Shown: positions 1 to 7,969 of the stretch, piece after piece
Position numbering within the stretch: position 1 is the stretch's first letter
Layout: every line of letters begins with the position of its first letter
Source of the DNA: Anaerolinea sp.
GTDB taxonomy: Bacteria; Chloroflexota; Anaerolineae; Anaerolineales; Anaerolineaceae
Direction: 5' to 3'
Assembly (NCBI GenBank): GCA_013824385.1
Contig: PNNU01000060.1
Span: 1 to 11,807 of the forward strand
Length of the DNA stretch: 11,807 nucleotides
Notes under the pieces: generated by a model
What the model was told of the DNA's origin: nothing
Database searches by the model: none
The model's input: only the letters and a program-made list of their open reading frames with translations
Position numbers and translations under genes: made by a program

Positions 1-417
1 GCTGCATTTTCCATCCGCGACGCATTGAGCATATTGTTGATTGGTTACTTCGGTTTGTTGAATCCAGAAGCCTGTCAGAGTAACCTTATGAGCTGGCGCA
101 AAATCTTCAGGGTCATAAGAATCTTTGCCAATTACATATTCCCCGGCTGGAATAAACACAAAATTACTGTAATCAATCCAGGTTAAAACCGAACCAGTTA
201 CGGGCACGATTTCTGTGAGAATCGCTGTATTCTCAAGTGTGGGTGTTGCTTCCTTGACGGGTTGGGGTGATTCTGAGGGAGATGGCGTCGTTGATTCTGG
301 CGGTGGAGTCGTTGGAGGTAAATTCGGAACGATCTTATATGGAAACCTGCATGAAATGATAGTAATAACAAGTACAATTATCCCGATTGAATACATAAGT
401 TTGAAATTCTGCTTCAT
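1..417 (-). CDS. SUMF1/FGE-like lipoprotein, N-terminal part (cut by window edge)
   Basis: The reading frame opens at ATG 417 and runs without a stop to base 1, giving the first 139 residues; the 3' end lies outside the window. The start is supported by a GGGAGGG ribosome site (422-428) five bases upstream. The protein begins MKQNFKLMYSIGIIVLVITI and reaches ISC with Cys23, a plausible type II (lipoprotein) signal, so it is probably anchored on the outer face of the membrane. A Pro/Thr/Ser-rich linker (about residues 33-60) follows. The SUMF1 domain then opens with WIDYSNFVFIPAGEY, APAHKVTLTGFW and TEVTNQQYAQCV. This matches the neighbouring complete gene (643-2529) almost residue for residue from VPVTGSVLTW onwards, so the two are tandem paralogues. 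Function is unknown. Family members include formylglycine-generating enzyme and many non-catalytic relatives, and the catalytic region is not in the window. Confidence 0.88.
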   Translation of the reverse strand, partial: MKQNFKLMYSIGIIVLVITIISCRFPYKIVPNLPPTTPPPESTTPSPSESPQPVKEATPTLENTAILTEIVPVTGSVLTWIDYSNFVFIPAGEYVIGKDSYDPEDFAPAHKVTLTGFWIQQTEVTNQQYAQCVADGKCS

Positions 418-421
418 ACTA

Positions 422-428
422 CCCTCCC
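422..428 (-). promoter_or_regulatory. Ribosome binding site of the partial SUMF1 lipoprotein gene
   Basis: On the minus strand GGGAGGG stands four bases before ATG 417. The same GGGAGGG-TA-x-x-ATG arrangement precedes the paralogue at 2529, which fixes both starts at the lipoprotein signal peptide. Confidence 0.75.
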
Positions 429-507
429 TAAACACAAAATACTTCAATGCGCTGAGCCGCTTGAATCTGGCACCTGCGCATAAGCTTTAAAAAAGAATTA
501 TTTTTGT

Positions 508-517
508 TTACCAGTAA
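508..517. repeat. TTAC-NN-GTAA inverted repeat downstream of the -10 box
   Basis: TTACCAGTAA has perfect TTAC/GTAA arms around two central bases. It sits about 12 bases beyond the TATAAT in the direction of transcription, so within the predicted early leader. The upstream paralogue carries three related copies in the same place (2622-2674). A regulator binding site is an inference. Confidence 0.45.
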
Positions 518-529
518 GGAATATATTTT

Positions 530-560
530 ATTATATAGATAAATAGCGAAAATAAAGCAA
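530..560 (-). promoter_or_regulatory. Predicted promoter of the partial SUMF1 lipoprotein gene
   Basis: The minus strand carries a perfect TATAAT (535-530). Upstream is a weak -35 candidate, TTGCTT (560-555), at a long 19-base spacing. The predicted leader is about 105 bases. The block 506-563 aligns at roughly 80 percent with 2662-2720, the promoter region of the paralogous gene, and the TATAAT occupies the same place in both. That conservation is the main support. Confidence 0.55.
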
Positions 561-580
561 CAATCTATCTATGTAAAATC

Positions 581-627
581 AAAAAATAGGCACAGACCTC
601 CCCGGTTTGTATACCACGGAGGTCTGT
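581..627 (-). terminator. Intrinsic terminator of the complete SUMF1 lipoprotein gene
   Basis: A perfect 10-bp stem is formed by 592-601 (ACAGACCTCC) and 618-627 (GGAGGTCTGT), with a short inner GGT/ACC pairing in the loop. Read on the minus strand, the stem is followed by GCCTA and six T residues (586-581). It begins 16 bases after the TAG stop at 643-645. It should separate transcription of the two SUMF1 paralogues, which agrees with the second one having its own promoter. Confidence 0.82.
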
Positions 628-642
628 ATTGAAATCATTTTT

Positions 643-2529
643 CTAATAACAACCTGGTGCAGCTGATCCTCCCCACTTGCAGCCATTCGCCATGCAGGAG
701 GTTTGGTCTCCAAATTGCGAACAGCTCATTGGCGGAATAGTCGTCGGGGTCGGCGTTGGCGTCAGCGTTGGGCAGTACGCCATTTTGACCTGCCTCGATT
801 CACATTCAATGGGGAACAAATCAGGCAAATCACAGAAAAGTTGTTCGGTTACAGGATCTTCCATGACGCCAAAACCAACCGGGCAAACTGGTTTGAGTTT
901 TTCAGGCAGGGAACAACAATTATTCGCGGCATCGTAGCTTTGTCCAGTTGGACAAACTGGCGTTTCACAAGGTTCTGTTGAGTTCGGCAGCAGGCAGTCT
1001 TCCATTGGAAGACACAACTCTTTAAAAGTATTAGGTCCGGTGATCTCGAAGAAATAATAAAAGCCAACCGGGCAGGTTTGATTAACGCTGATATCCGGCA
1101 AGCAAGTTCCGGCCTCCTCTTTATAACCAACAGGGCATGGAGGTTCTGGCAGCCAGGGACCGGAAGAAGGCAGGCAGAATTTCGATTGGCTGTCATAAGT
1201 GTATCCAGCCGGGCAGTGGGGAGACATCAGTTGGTAGGTGAATTTATGGCAGAAAGATAAGTCAACGATAGACCCTTGAATCATATTCTTGCCATTGCAA
1301 GTGTAAGATTTTGAATCTCCAACGATATTTGGACCTGAGCAATTCAGATCAATGATGATTGAAGAGGAAAAATCCTTTAACTTGTTGCTCATACAATTGG
1401 ACTGTTGGACGTAGATGGAGGTGATGGGTCCTCCGCCGCTGGATAAGTAGCAGTTGCCTGAAAGGTAGGCTGGTTCACATGGAAATTGTGTCCAGGTGGG
1501 CTGTGGTTCTGGTTGTTGATTATTAACAGGAAGAACCTGGCAAGGTCTGGGTACCTGACTGTTTTTATCAATCTCGGAATACTTACCTAATAGAACACAA
1601 CGAAAACCCAGATCAGCAGAATGCTGCACCGGTTCTGTGTAGAACCGCATTGTTGCTGAAACATCCAGCTCATCAGAGAGAAAGCCTCCGCCTCGATAGA
1701 TTTTATAAATCCCATCCAACGGTCCGATCGGATTTGTGGCTGGAGATTCAGAGTAATAATTTTCTCCATACCAATCGTTGACCCATTCAAAGACATTTCC
1801 CGCTAGATCCAAAGCTTCATAATCACTTGCCCCGCCCATATAGGATCTAACTTCTTCAGGCTGTGGGGTCTTCAGGCAGTTATTGAAATTCAAAAGTGAG
1901 CAGGTGGGCTGGTCTGTTCCCCAAGGGTAAAGTTCATCTTTGGTACCTCGTGCGGTTTTCTCCCATTCGGCTTCGGTTGGCAGGCGGGCATCTATGTATT
2001 CACAGAATTGCTGTGCTTGCGACCAGGTCACACCCACAACAGGATCGTTTGTTTTGTCTGCGCGCGAGTACCAATAAGGGTATCCCTGTTCTTTGTTTGG
2101 AGCGCTGCAAACACCCGCCTCGACGCACCTGGCGTATTGCTGGTTGGTCACTTCTGCCTGATGGATCCAGAATCCTGGCAGGGTGACCTTATGCGCAGGC
2201 GCATAATCCGCCGGGGTGTCAGAATCTTTACCCATGCTGAACTCCCCGGCTGGAACGTAAACAAAATTGCTGTAGTCGATCCAGGTTAAGACAGAACCGG
2301 TAACCGGAACAATATCCGCCAGACTTGTTGTTTGTTCCGGAGTAGGCGTCGCTTGTGGAGCATCCACGGGTGGCTGAGTGGAGGCAGCCGGCGACGGTGT
2401 GGTAGTTATAGGCGGAGGAGGTGTCGTAGATGCGTTTGCGGCATTTTTTAAAGGCAAATTGCAAGAGGTGGTCAGAAGAATCAATACAACGGTCACAGAC
2501 GCGATAAAATAATTGGAACTTTTCTTCAT
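643..2529 (-). CDS. Lipid-anchored SUMF1/FGE-like protein with Cys-rich C-terminal repeats
   Basis: 628 residues. I place the start at ATG 2529, behind GGGAGGG; the in-frame ATG at 2586 would put 19 residues before an otherwise good lipoprotein signal (MKKSSNYF..., LLTTSC, Cys23). A Pro/Thr/Ala linker (33-66) leads to a SUMF1 domain (about 88-313) with VPAGEFSMG, EVTNQQYARC, VTWSQAQQFC, RLPTEAEWEKTARG, YPWG, LAGNVFEWVNDWY, YRGGGF and GFRC. By alignment from memory with human FGE, the two catalytic Cys positions after GGSYM are Ser and Val here, so formylglycine formation is unlikely; a binding or structural role at the cell surface is more plausible. Residues 439-568 hold five CPxG...C(x)LP repeats. 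A TPTPTP linker and a last Cys-rich segment (601-628, CSQ...SCMANGCKW...GCY) follow. The gene has its own promoter and terminator. Confidence 0.9.
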   Translation of the reverse strand: MKKSSNYFIASVTVVLILLTTSCNLPLKNAANASTTPPPPITTTPSPAASTQPPVDAPQATPTPEQTTSLADIVPVTGSVLTWIDYSNFVYVPAGEFSMGKDSDTPADYAPAHKVTLPGFWIHQAEVTNQQYARCVEAGVCSAPNKEQGYPYWYSRADKTNDPVVGVTWSQAQQFCEYIDARLPTEAEWEKTARGTKDELYPWGTDQPTCSLLNFNNCLKTPQPEEVRSYMGGASDYEALDLAGNVFEWVNDWYGENYYSESPATNPIGPLDGIYKIYRGGGFLSDELDVSATMRFYTEPVQHSADLGFRCVLLGKYSEIDKNSQVPRPCQVLPVNNQQPEPQPTWTQFPCEPAYLSGNCYLSSGGGPITSIYVQQSNCMSNKLKDFSSSIIIDLNCSGPNIVGDSKSYTCNGKNMIQGSIVDLSFCHKFTYQLMSPHCPAGYTYDSQSKFCLPSSGPWLPEPPCPVGYKEEAGTCLPDISVNQTCPVGFYYFFEITGPNTFKELCLPMEDCLLPNSTEPCETPVCPTGQSYDAANNCCSLPEKLKPVCPVGFGVMEDPVTEQLFCDLPDLFPIECESRQVKMAYCPTLTPTPTPTTIPPMSCSQFGDQTSCMANGCKWGGSAAPGCY

Positions 2530-2533
2530 CTTA

Positions 2534-2540
2534 CCCTCCC
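2534..2540 (-). promoter_or_regulatory. Ribosome binding site that decides the start of the SUMF1 lipoprotein gene
   Basis: GGGAGGG lies four bases ahead of ATG 2529. No comparable site stands ahead of the earlier in-frame ATG at 2586, so the shorter form is preferred. Confidence 0.75.
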
Positions 2541-2621
2541 ATAAACTAAACTTTATAACGAAGGCTGCAAAAGAAAACATCTGCAATGAAGTTATTTAAA
2601 AATAGTCAATTGTGTCTCTTT

Positions 2622-2674
2622 AAACCAATAATGGGTTTTTTCTTACCGATAATAAATATTTTTCTTACCAATAA
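2622..2674. repeat. Three phased TTACCRATAA-type repeats in the leader of the SUMF1 lipoprotein gene
   Basis: Copies lie at 2622-2631 (AAACCAATAA, weakest), 2643-2652 (TTACCGATAA) and 2665-2674 (TTACCAATAA), with start-to-start spacings of 21 and 22 bases, close to two helical turns. Flanking bases are also similar: each core is followed on the plus strand by an A/T run ending in several Ts. On the transcript the core reads TTAYYGGTAAG followed by a run of A. The paralogue at the left has one copy (508-517) at the corresponding position next to its -10 box. Regulatory function is inferred from phasing, position and conservation. Confidence 0.55.
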
Positions 2675-2688
2675 AGAATATTTTTTTT

Positions 2689-2718
2689 ATTATACAGATT
2701 AATAGAAAAATATTACAA
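2689..2718 (-). promoter_or_regulatory. Predicted promoter of the complete SUMF1 lipoprotein gene
   Basis: The minus strand has TTGTAA (2718-2713), an 18-base spacer and a perfect TATAAT (2694-2689). Transcription would start near 2682, giving a leader of about 150 bases that contains the three TTACC repeats. The block is homologous to the promoter region at 506-563. Confidence 0.6.
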
Positions 2719-2763
2719 CTAAAGCATAATTTGAAACAAAGTTTGTCATCGATAATTTATCTT

Positions 2764-2797
2764 AAACCCTGGATTACTTTTCTTTGGCCAGGGGTTT
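2764..2797 (-). terminator. Possible weak terminator overlapping the end of the hybrid kinase gene
   Basis: Bases 2764-2772 (AAACCCTGG) can pair with 2788-2797 (CCAGGGGTTT) with one bulged base, forming nine pairs around a 15-base loop that contains the kinase stop codon. The minus-strand sequence after it (AAGATAAATT) is not a proper T tract. It may mark the end of the signalling operon, but the evidence is thin. Confidence 0.3.
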
Positions 2798-5700
2798 GAT
2801 TTTTTCAAGTGCTTCTTCCATATTTTTGAGGATATCGCTCTCTTTGATCAAGCCGTTGGTGGCCAGCAATTGGCTGGATTCAGCCAGTTGAGCCTTTTGT
2901 TCCGCGGTCAAATCAGCGCCGGTAAGCACGATCACCGGAATTTTGGCAAGCCGCGGATCGGACTTGAACTTGTCCAAAATTTCAAAGCCGTTCATGTCTG
3001 GCATGAACAGGTCCAACACGATCAGGTCAGGGGTAAGGTTTGTGAGAATTTCGAGCGCAATTTTGCCGCCTTGTGCCAGGGTGGGATGGATTCTCGGCTC
3101 AGTTTCGACCATTTTCTTCACAAATTTCAAGTCATCCACGTCGTCATCAATGATCAACACTTCCATTGACTGGCCTTCGCGATTGATGCGGTGAATAGCG
3201 TTGATCAGGTCGTCCTGCAAAAAGGGCTTGACCAGATATTCAGAAGCTCCCAGACTGAATCCTTTGTCTTCCTCTTCAAGGATGGAGCAGACCAGAATGG
3301 GGATATCGCGGGTACGTTCGTCCTGTTTAAGTTCGTGAAGCACCTGCCAGCCATCCACTTGCGGCATCATTATATCGAGTGTGATGGCAAATGGTTTCAG
3401 TTCAATGGCTTTCTCAACAGCCTTTGACGGATTGGTGAGTGCAACCACCTCAAAGCCGTAATTCTTCAAGTACCTTTCGTATAGCCCAATAACCTGGGGG
3501 TCATCATCAATTGAGAGGATCACGTTCTCGCCATGGCCAAGTTGGTTCATATCCAGACCCTTGCGATAACCAATCACCGGCAGGGTGAAATAAAAGACAC
3601 TGCCTTTGCCTGGTTGGCTGCTTAAGAGTCCGATCTTGCCGCCGTGCAATTCGATCAACGAACGGCAGATGGAAAGACCCAGCCCTGTGCCGCCTGTCTT
3701 GCGGGTGGGCGAATCATCCACCTGAGAGAAACGCTGGAAGAGCTTGGCCTGATCCGCAGCCGCGATGCCTACACCAGAATCGCTGACCGTCACCCTCATT
3801 TCAGGGTTCAGGTTGGCATCCTTGGATAATTCCGCTTCGATGGTGATACTGCCTTTATCTGTGAACTTAATGGCGTTCGACAAAAGATTCAACACGATCT
3901 GGCCGAGTTTAATTTCATCTGCTTTTACAGTGGGCAGGTCAGCAGGAATCTTCTGGATTAATTCGATCGGTTTGCCTTTGACTAAGCCAGTGGCGGTGGA
4001 AATGGCTTTAGTGATCACGTCAGCAATGCTTACGTCTTCAAGCTGCAATTCCATCTTGCCTGCTTCAATTTTGGATAGGTCAAGAATCTCATTGATCATG
4101 TTCAACAGATTCATACCCGAATTGTAAATTGAAGTAATATCCTGCTCTTGAACCTTGTTGATCGGCCCGTCAATGCCTTTGAGGATGACCCGTGAAAAAC
4201 CGATAACAGAATTTAATGGGGTACGCAGCTCGTGGCTCATATTGGCCAGGAACTGGCTCTTGACCCGGTCCAACTCGCGCATTTCTTGTACGGCTTTTTG
4301 CGATAACGAAAAGGCTCTGGCGTTCTCAATGGCCACAGAGATCTGATCGGTGAGGATTTGCAGCACGGTCAATTCGTTTTCTGAGAAGGCGTTGGTAGAA
4401 GTGGAATGAAGGTCAAGCGCGCCAATGATATGGCCGCCAATCTTCAAAGGGATGCCCATTTCGGAGCGCGTGTTAGGCAGTAATGGGTTCGGAGAATACA
4501 CCGGGCTTAGGTTTGAATCGTTGACGATGATGGGCTGTCCGCTGGCCAGGCAGGACCCGATCACCGACTTGGAACCTACAGCCAGCCGGTGTTTATTCTG
4601 TTTCATCAACTTACCGGCTTCGCCCGTGGATTCTTCAATGATCGCATACTGGTTCGATTCATTGAGCAGGAAAATCGAACAGTGATAATAACCAAAGCGG
4701 TCTTTGAGCAAATTAACGATACGGCTTAATAAAATATCTTGCGACAATGTACTGGTGGTGTCCCTGGCGATCTCGGCAGCCGTCTGCAATTCAAGTGCGC
4801 GCCGTTGGGCTTCAAATAACAACCTCTGTCTTTCAATGGCTACTGCTATGCTGTTGCCAATAATTTGCAGGGTATGCGCGTCCTTGGAGTCGAGTTGACC
4901 AACCTTTTTGGAACTGGCCAGCATGAATCCAACCGGGTTCGTGGCGGTTTGCAGCGGGATAAATATAGCGGCAGCAATGCCTGCATTTCTAAAAAATGTT
5001 TGTGAGATGACAGGGAGCTCTTTATCCAGGGTGTTGGTGAGCAGGATCGGTTCGCTTGTAGGGAATTCCAAAAAAGGCAGGGCGCTGGCCGGGATTTTTT
5101 GACTTCCAGTTCGGGGTTCATTCCCGGTGGAATATGTTCCCACCAGCGAAAAATCTGGTGATTGAGTGGAGCGCGCATCAGAAGCGACATAGAGCTGTAA
5201 TGACTCACAATTCGCCGGCATGGCATTTTCACCAACGAGTGTGACCAATTCTTCCATGCTTGAGGAATTGGCGATGCCGCTGGAGATTCTGAAAAGCAAT
5301 TCGGTTTCAGCCAGCGCGATTTGCGTGCTTTCAAAAAGGCGTAAATTCTGAATCGCCGTGGACATTTGGTCTACGAGCGGTGGGTAGGTGCGTTTTTCAA
5401 GCATGGAGAAACGGTGTTCGTTATTGGTTTCGAGCAACAGCACACCGGTCTGAACGTTGACACTCCATAATGGCAAAATCGCCAGGGATTGTATTCCTAG
5501 AGTTTTGAACCTCTCTTTTAAAACATCCTCAATAGGGGCATCATACAGATGGTCATAATAAACCGGTGAAGCGGAAGAGAAAAACGATTCATAAAGATCG
5601 ACCGGGTATTCAAATCCCAATTTATTAACTTCTTTTAAAGAATCGTCTGAAGTGTTGGCGACGACTGTCATTCTTGAGGCACGGCCTTCCATGTTGTAAT

Positions 5701-7969
5701 CAAAGAGGACGATCTCTCCGCGATTTACATCTGAAGCAGAAAAACTGGAAATAACCGCCATGATCATTTCTTGCAAGGTGCTGGCCAGGGCCAGTTGGTG
5801 AGATGCGCCATAAAGGTTTTCAGTTTCACTAAGTGACCCGCGTAATTGTTCCAGCAGATCTTCGCGGATTAGCATATTTGAGAAGGCTTCAGACGCCGTG
5901 CGCAGGATGTCTATTTCCTCTATTTTCCAATCGTCCAATGAAGCATGTTTTTCCAGCGCAATGAAACCGTTCAGCTCGTTGTCGCGTTTGACCGCTAATA
6001 TTAAGATGGATTGAATATTATTGGAAAGCATCCAGTTTTTCTCGGGTTCTGAAGCAGTCGCCAGCGTGCGTGAATGCCAGCTTTTATTTTCGAGGTCAGC
6101 CACCGCTTCTTCCAATTGTTCAATGGATACCTGCGGATAAACAGGATCATCAGTATTAATAATGGACTCGGGAGCGGTGTAGCTGGCAATTGTTCGCCAC
6201 GATGGATCAATATCCGGATTGGATGTGATCTCGGCATAAATTGCCCGTTCGCACAAGCTGGCCTGTGCCAGAGACTTGAGGAAGTTGGTGATCTCTTTGG
6301 ACCCCTTAAGACTTAGCTCAGCCACCGCGTCAGTAACATTGACCTGGATGCGCTGGCGATTTTCTATAAGTTGCAGGGCATTGGTGATTTCTTTAAATAA
6401 GTTTGCATTTTCGAGAGCGGTAGCCACCTGGGCTGCCACACTGGAGAGTAATTCGATTTGAACCTGATCAAAGGCATCTTCATTTTGATAATCAAAAACC
6501 GATAAAACACCTGTGGCACGATCTCCGGTCAGCAGCGGAACTGCCAATAAGGAATAGGGCAGATAATTGGAATGATCAATTTTGGTTTCGATCAGTGTTT
6601 CTGATAAATTCTTATTGATCAACATCGGTTTTCGATTTTCGAGTATGGTTTCTTGATACCCCTGTTGTAAGACTCGCGGAGCCAGGTTGGTGTTGATGCC
6701 GTTAACCAAACAAACCGGAAAACTCAATTGCGTTTTTTCTTTGTCGACCAGAGTGAGAAGCAGATTCTCAACGGCCATCATTTTCTGCACCATGGGTGCA
6801 ATGGTCTCAAAGATGCCCTGCTGGTTGACCAATTGGCTCAGTTGTTGCCCGATCTGATTGAGGTTTGAAAGGTCTTTGTTGCGGCGCAATGTTTCGCGTT
6901 CTGCTTTGACACGCTCCGAAAGCTCCTTTTGAATGGTTGAATAGAGTTGAGAGTTTTCAAGCGCCAGACCCAGTTGGCGAGAGATTTCTTCCAAAAAGAG
7001 GCGGTCTTCATCCGTCCAGATGCGGTTTGGCTTGTCATCAATGATCTCGATGACGCCTTTCTTTTCATCGCTCAGTTTTAAGGGGGTAGCTAAAATGGCG
7101 GGTTTGCCGTCGTGAGAGGGGATGGCTACCAGTTGATTATCTTCAAAGCTGGCCTGTGCTTGAGCCGTCCAGACTGTGTTTGAAATTTCGAAATGATTCT
7201 TGACGAGGGATAAGCCCGCCAGGTCTCTTGACGAACTGGGCAGCGCGGCTCTTGCCTGATTGGGTTCGGTTGAATCGAGCAGCAGGGATAGCGTTTTAGT
7301 CATCCCAAGATCAACCGCTGACATTTCATTCATTTTCGTGATGATCTCTTGGTCAAAACCAGTCTTGCGTTTTTTGGTGGATTTCTGCTTTTTCGAATCC
7401 TCAACTTCACTCATTTTTAGCTGTGTGAGTGGAGATGTATGTTGTTCAAGGGATGAAAGGTCCTTGGTATTCTTCTTTAAAGGTACTTCTATCTGTTCAT
7501 CAAGAGGTGAAGTTTGGGTGGACGATTTATGGGCTGGTTTACGGACTTTTGCTTTACGGGCAGTTTCAAGCAGTTCACAATATCCGCGAAAACCCTGTAC
7601 TTGACCGTCTTCGCCTAATCTTTGATAGATCGTGTATCGCAAGTTACGTTTGCGAGAATCACCGCTTAGCGCCAGCAGTTCAATTTCCAACGGGAATTGA
7701 TCCGTTTGAAGCGCCGAGCGTAATTTATTTTGCTCTTTTGAGGGCAATTGAAACGACAACAACGGATTGCCCACAGCCTGGTTTGGTTGCAAGCCAAGCA
7801 CTTTCTGAATGCCCTCATCACAAGCGACAATCAGTCCGTTGGTGTCAGTTTCCCAGGCGTAGATGGCGTTCACACCCGCATCCACGGAGGGAATGCTGCT
7901 GTCATCCTCATTCGGGTTGAAGTCAGCGAAAAATTTATCCAGGCGGTCGGTGATCTTATTCCTTGACAT
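2774..7969 (-). CDS. Giant soluble hybrid histidine kinase (PAS, six GAF, HisKA, HATPase, two REC)
   Basis: 1731 residues from ATG 7969, preceded by AGGAG ten bases upstream; an in-frame ATG at 8053 would add 28 unlike residues inside the ATPase gene. No membrane segment is visible, so it is cytoplasmic. Order: PAS-like (about 32-132); Lys/Ser-rich linker (133-205); GAF-like domains at about 217-342, 367-525, 542-700, 714-879, 882-1050 and 1062-1220, joined by helical coils; HisKA with FLANMSHELRTP, phosphoacceptor His1246; HATPase with N-box Asn1365, DSGVG at 1397 and GGTGLGL at 1426; receiver 1 (about 1481-1597, Asp1532, Lys1581); receiver 2 (about 1603-1722, Asp1653 in VLDLFMP). It should sense internal small molecules or redox state, autophosphorylate, and pass phosphate to its own receivers or to the separate receiver at 10696-11076. 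The ligand is unknown, and I saw no tetrapyrrole-binding Cys that I could assign. Its start overlaps the ParA-type gene by 14 bases, implying coupled translation. Confidence 0.95.
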   Translation of the reverse strand: MSRNKITDRLDKFFADFNPNEDDSSIPSVDAGVNAIYAWETDTNGLIVACDEGIQKVLGLQPNQAVGNPLLSFQLPSKEQNKLRSALQTDQFPLEIELLALSGDSRKRNLRYTIYQRLGEDGQVQGFRGYCELLETARKAKVRKPAHKSSTQTSPLDEQIEVPLKKNTKDLSSLEQHTSPLTQLKMSEVEDSKKQKSTKKRKTGFDQEIITKMNEMSAVDLGMTKTLSLLLDSTEPNQARAALPSSSRDLAGLSLVKNHFEISNTVWTAQAQASFEDNQLVAIPSHDGKPAILATPLKLSDEKKGVIEIIDDKPNRIWTDEDRLFLEEISRQLGLALENSQLYSTIQKELSERVKAERETLRRNKDLSNLNQIGQQLSQLVNQQGIFETIAPMVQKMMAVENLLLTLVDKEKTQLSFPVCLVNGINTNLAPRVLQQGYQETILENRKPMLINKNLSETLIETKIDHSNYLPYSLLAVPLLTGDRATGVLSVFDYQNEDAFDQVQIELLSSVAAQVATALENANLFKEITNALQLIENRQRIQVNVTDAVAELSLKGSKEITNFLKSLAQASLCERAIYAEITSNPDIDPSWRTIASYTAPESIINTDDPVYPQVSIEQLEEAVADLENKSWHSRTLATASEPEKNWMLSNNIQSILILAVKRDNELNGFIALEKHASLDDWKIEEIDILRTASEAFSNMLIREDLLEQLRGSLSETENLYGASHQLALASTLQEMIMAVISSFSASDVNRGEIVLFDYNMEGRASRMTVVANTSDDSLKEVNKLGFEYPVDLYESFFSSASPVYYDHLYDAPIEDVLKERFKTLGIQSLAILPLWSVNVQTGVLLLETNNEHRFSMLEKRTYPPLVDQMSTAIQNLRLFESTQIALAETELLFRISSGIANSSSMEELVTLVGENAMPANCESLQLYVASDARSTQSPDFSLVGTYSTGNEPRTGSQKIPASALPFLEFPTSEPILLTNTLDKELPVISQTFFRNAGIAAAIFIPLQTATNPVGFMLASSKKVGQLDSKDAHTLQIIGNSIAVAIERQRLLFEAQRRALELQTAAEIARDTTSTLSQDILLSRIVNLLKDRFGYYHCSIFLLNESNQYAIIEESTGEAGKLMKQNKHRLAVGSKSVIGSCLASGQPIIVNDSNLSPVYSPNPLLPNTRSEMGIPLKIGGHIIGALDLHSTSTNAFSENELTVLQILTDQISVAIENARAFSLSQKAVQEMRELDRVKSQFLANMSHELRTPLNSVIGFSRVILKGIDGPINKVQEQDITSIYNSGMNLLNMINEILDLSKIEAGKMELQLEDVSIADVITKAISTATGLVKGKPIELIQKIPADLPTVKADEIKLGQIVLNLLSNAIKFTDKGSITIEAELSKDANLNPEMRVTVSDSGVGIAAADQAKLFQRFSQVDDSPTRKTGGTGLGLSICRSLIELHGGKIGLLSSQPGKGSVFYFTLPVIGYRKGLDMNQLGHGENVILSIDDDPQVIGLYERYLKNYGFEVVALTNPSKAVEKAIELKPFAITLDIMMPQVDGWQVLHELKQDERTRDIPILVCSILEEEDKGFSLGASEYLVKPFLQDDLINAIHRINREGQSMEVLIIDDDVDDLKFVKKMVETEPRIHPTLAQGGKIALEILTNLTPDLIVLDLFMPDMNGFEILDKFKSDPRLAKIPVIVLTGADLTAEQKAQLAESSQLLATNGLIKESDILKNMEEALEKIKPLAKEK

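Noticed and set aside
215..490. 91-codon plus-strand frame at the left
   Set aside because: It is antisense to the lipoprotein signal and Pro/Thr linker of the partial SUMF1 gene; its Gly/Val-rich translation reflects that repeat-like linker.
2530..2586. Longer start for the complete SUMF1 lipoprotein at ATG 2586
   Set aside because: It would place 19 residues ahead of the signal peptide and translate through the GGGAGGG ribosome site shared with the paralogue.
2594..2615. TTGACT on the minus strand ahead of the SUMF1 lipoprotein as a second promoter
   Set aside because: No -10-like box occurs at 16-19 bases downstream, while the TTGTAA/TATAAT pair further upstream is conserved with the paralogue.
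4846..5334. 162-codon minus-strand open frame in another phase of the kinase gene
   Set aside because: It lies within the fifth GAF coding region in a shifted frame and its Ser/Pro/Arg-rich translation resembles a shadow frame.
7429..7920. 163-codon plus-strand open frame inside the hybrid kinase gene
   Set aside because: It is antisense to the PAS and linker part of the kinase, has no recognisable domain or ribosome site, and the opposite frame encodes clear motifs.
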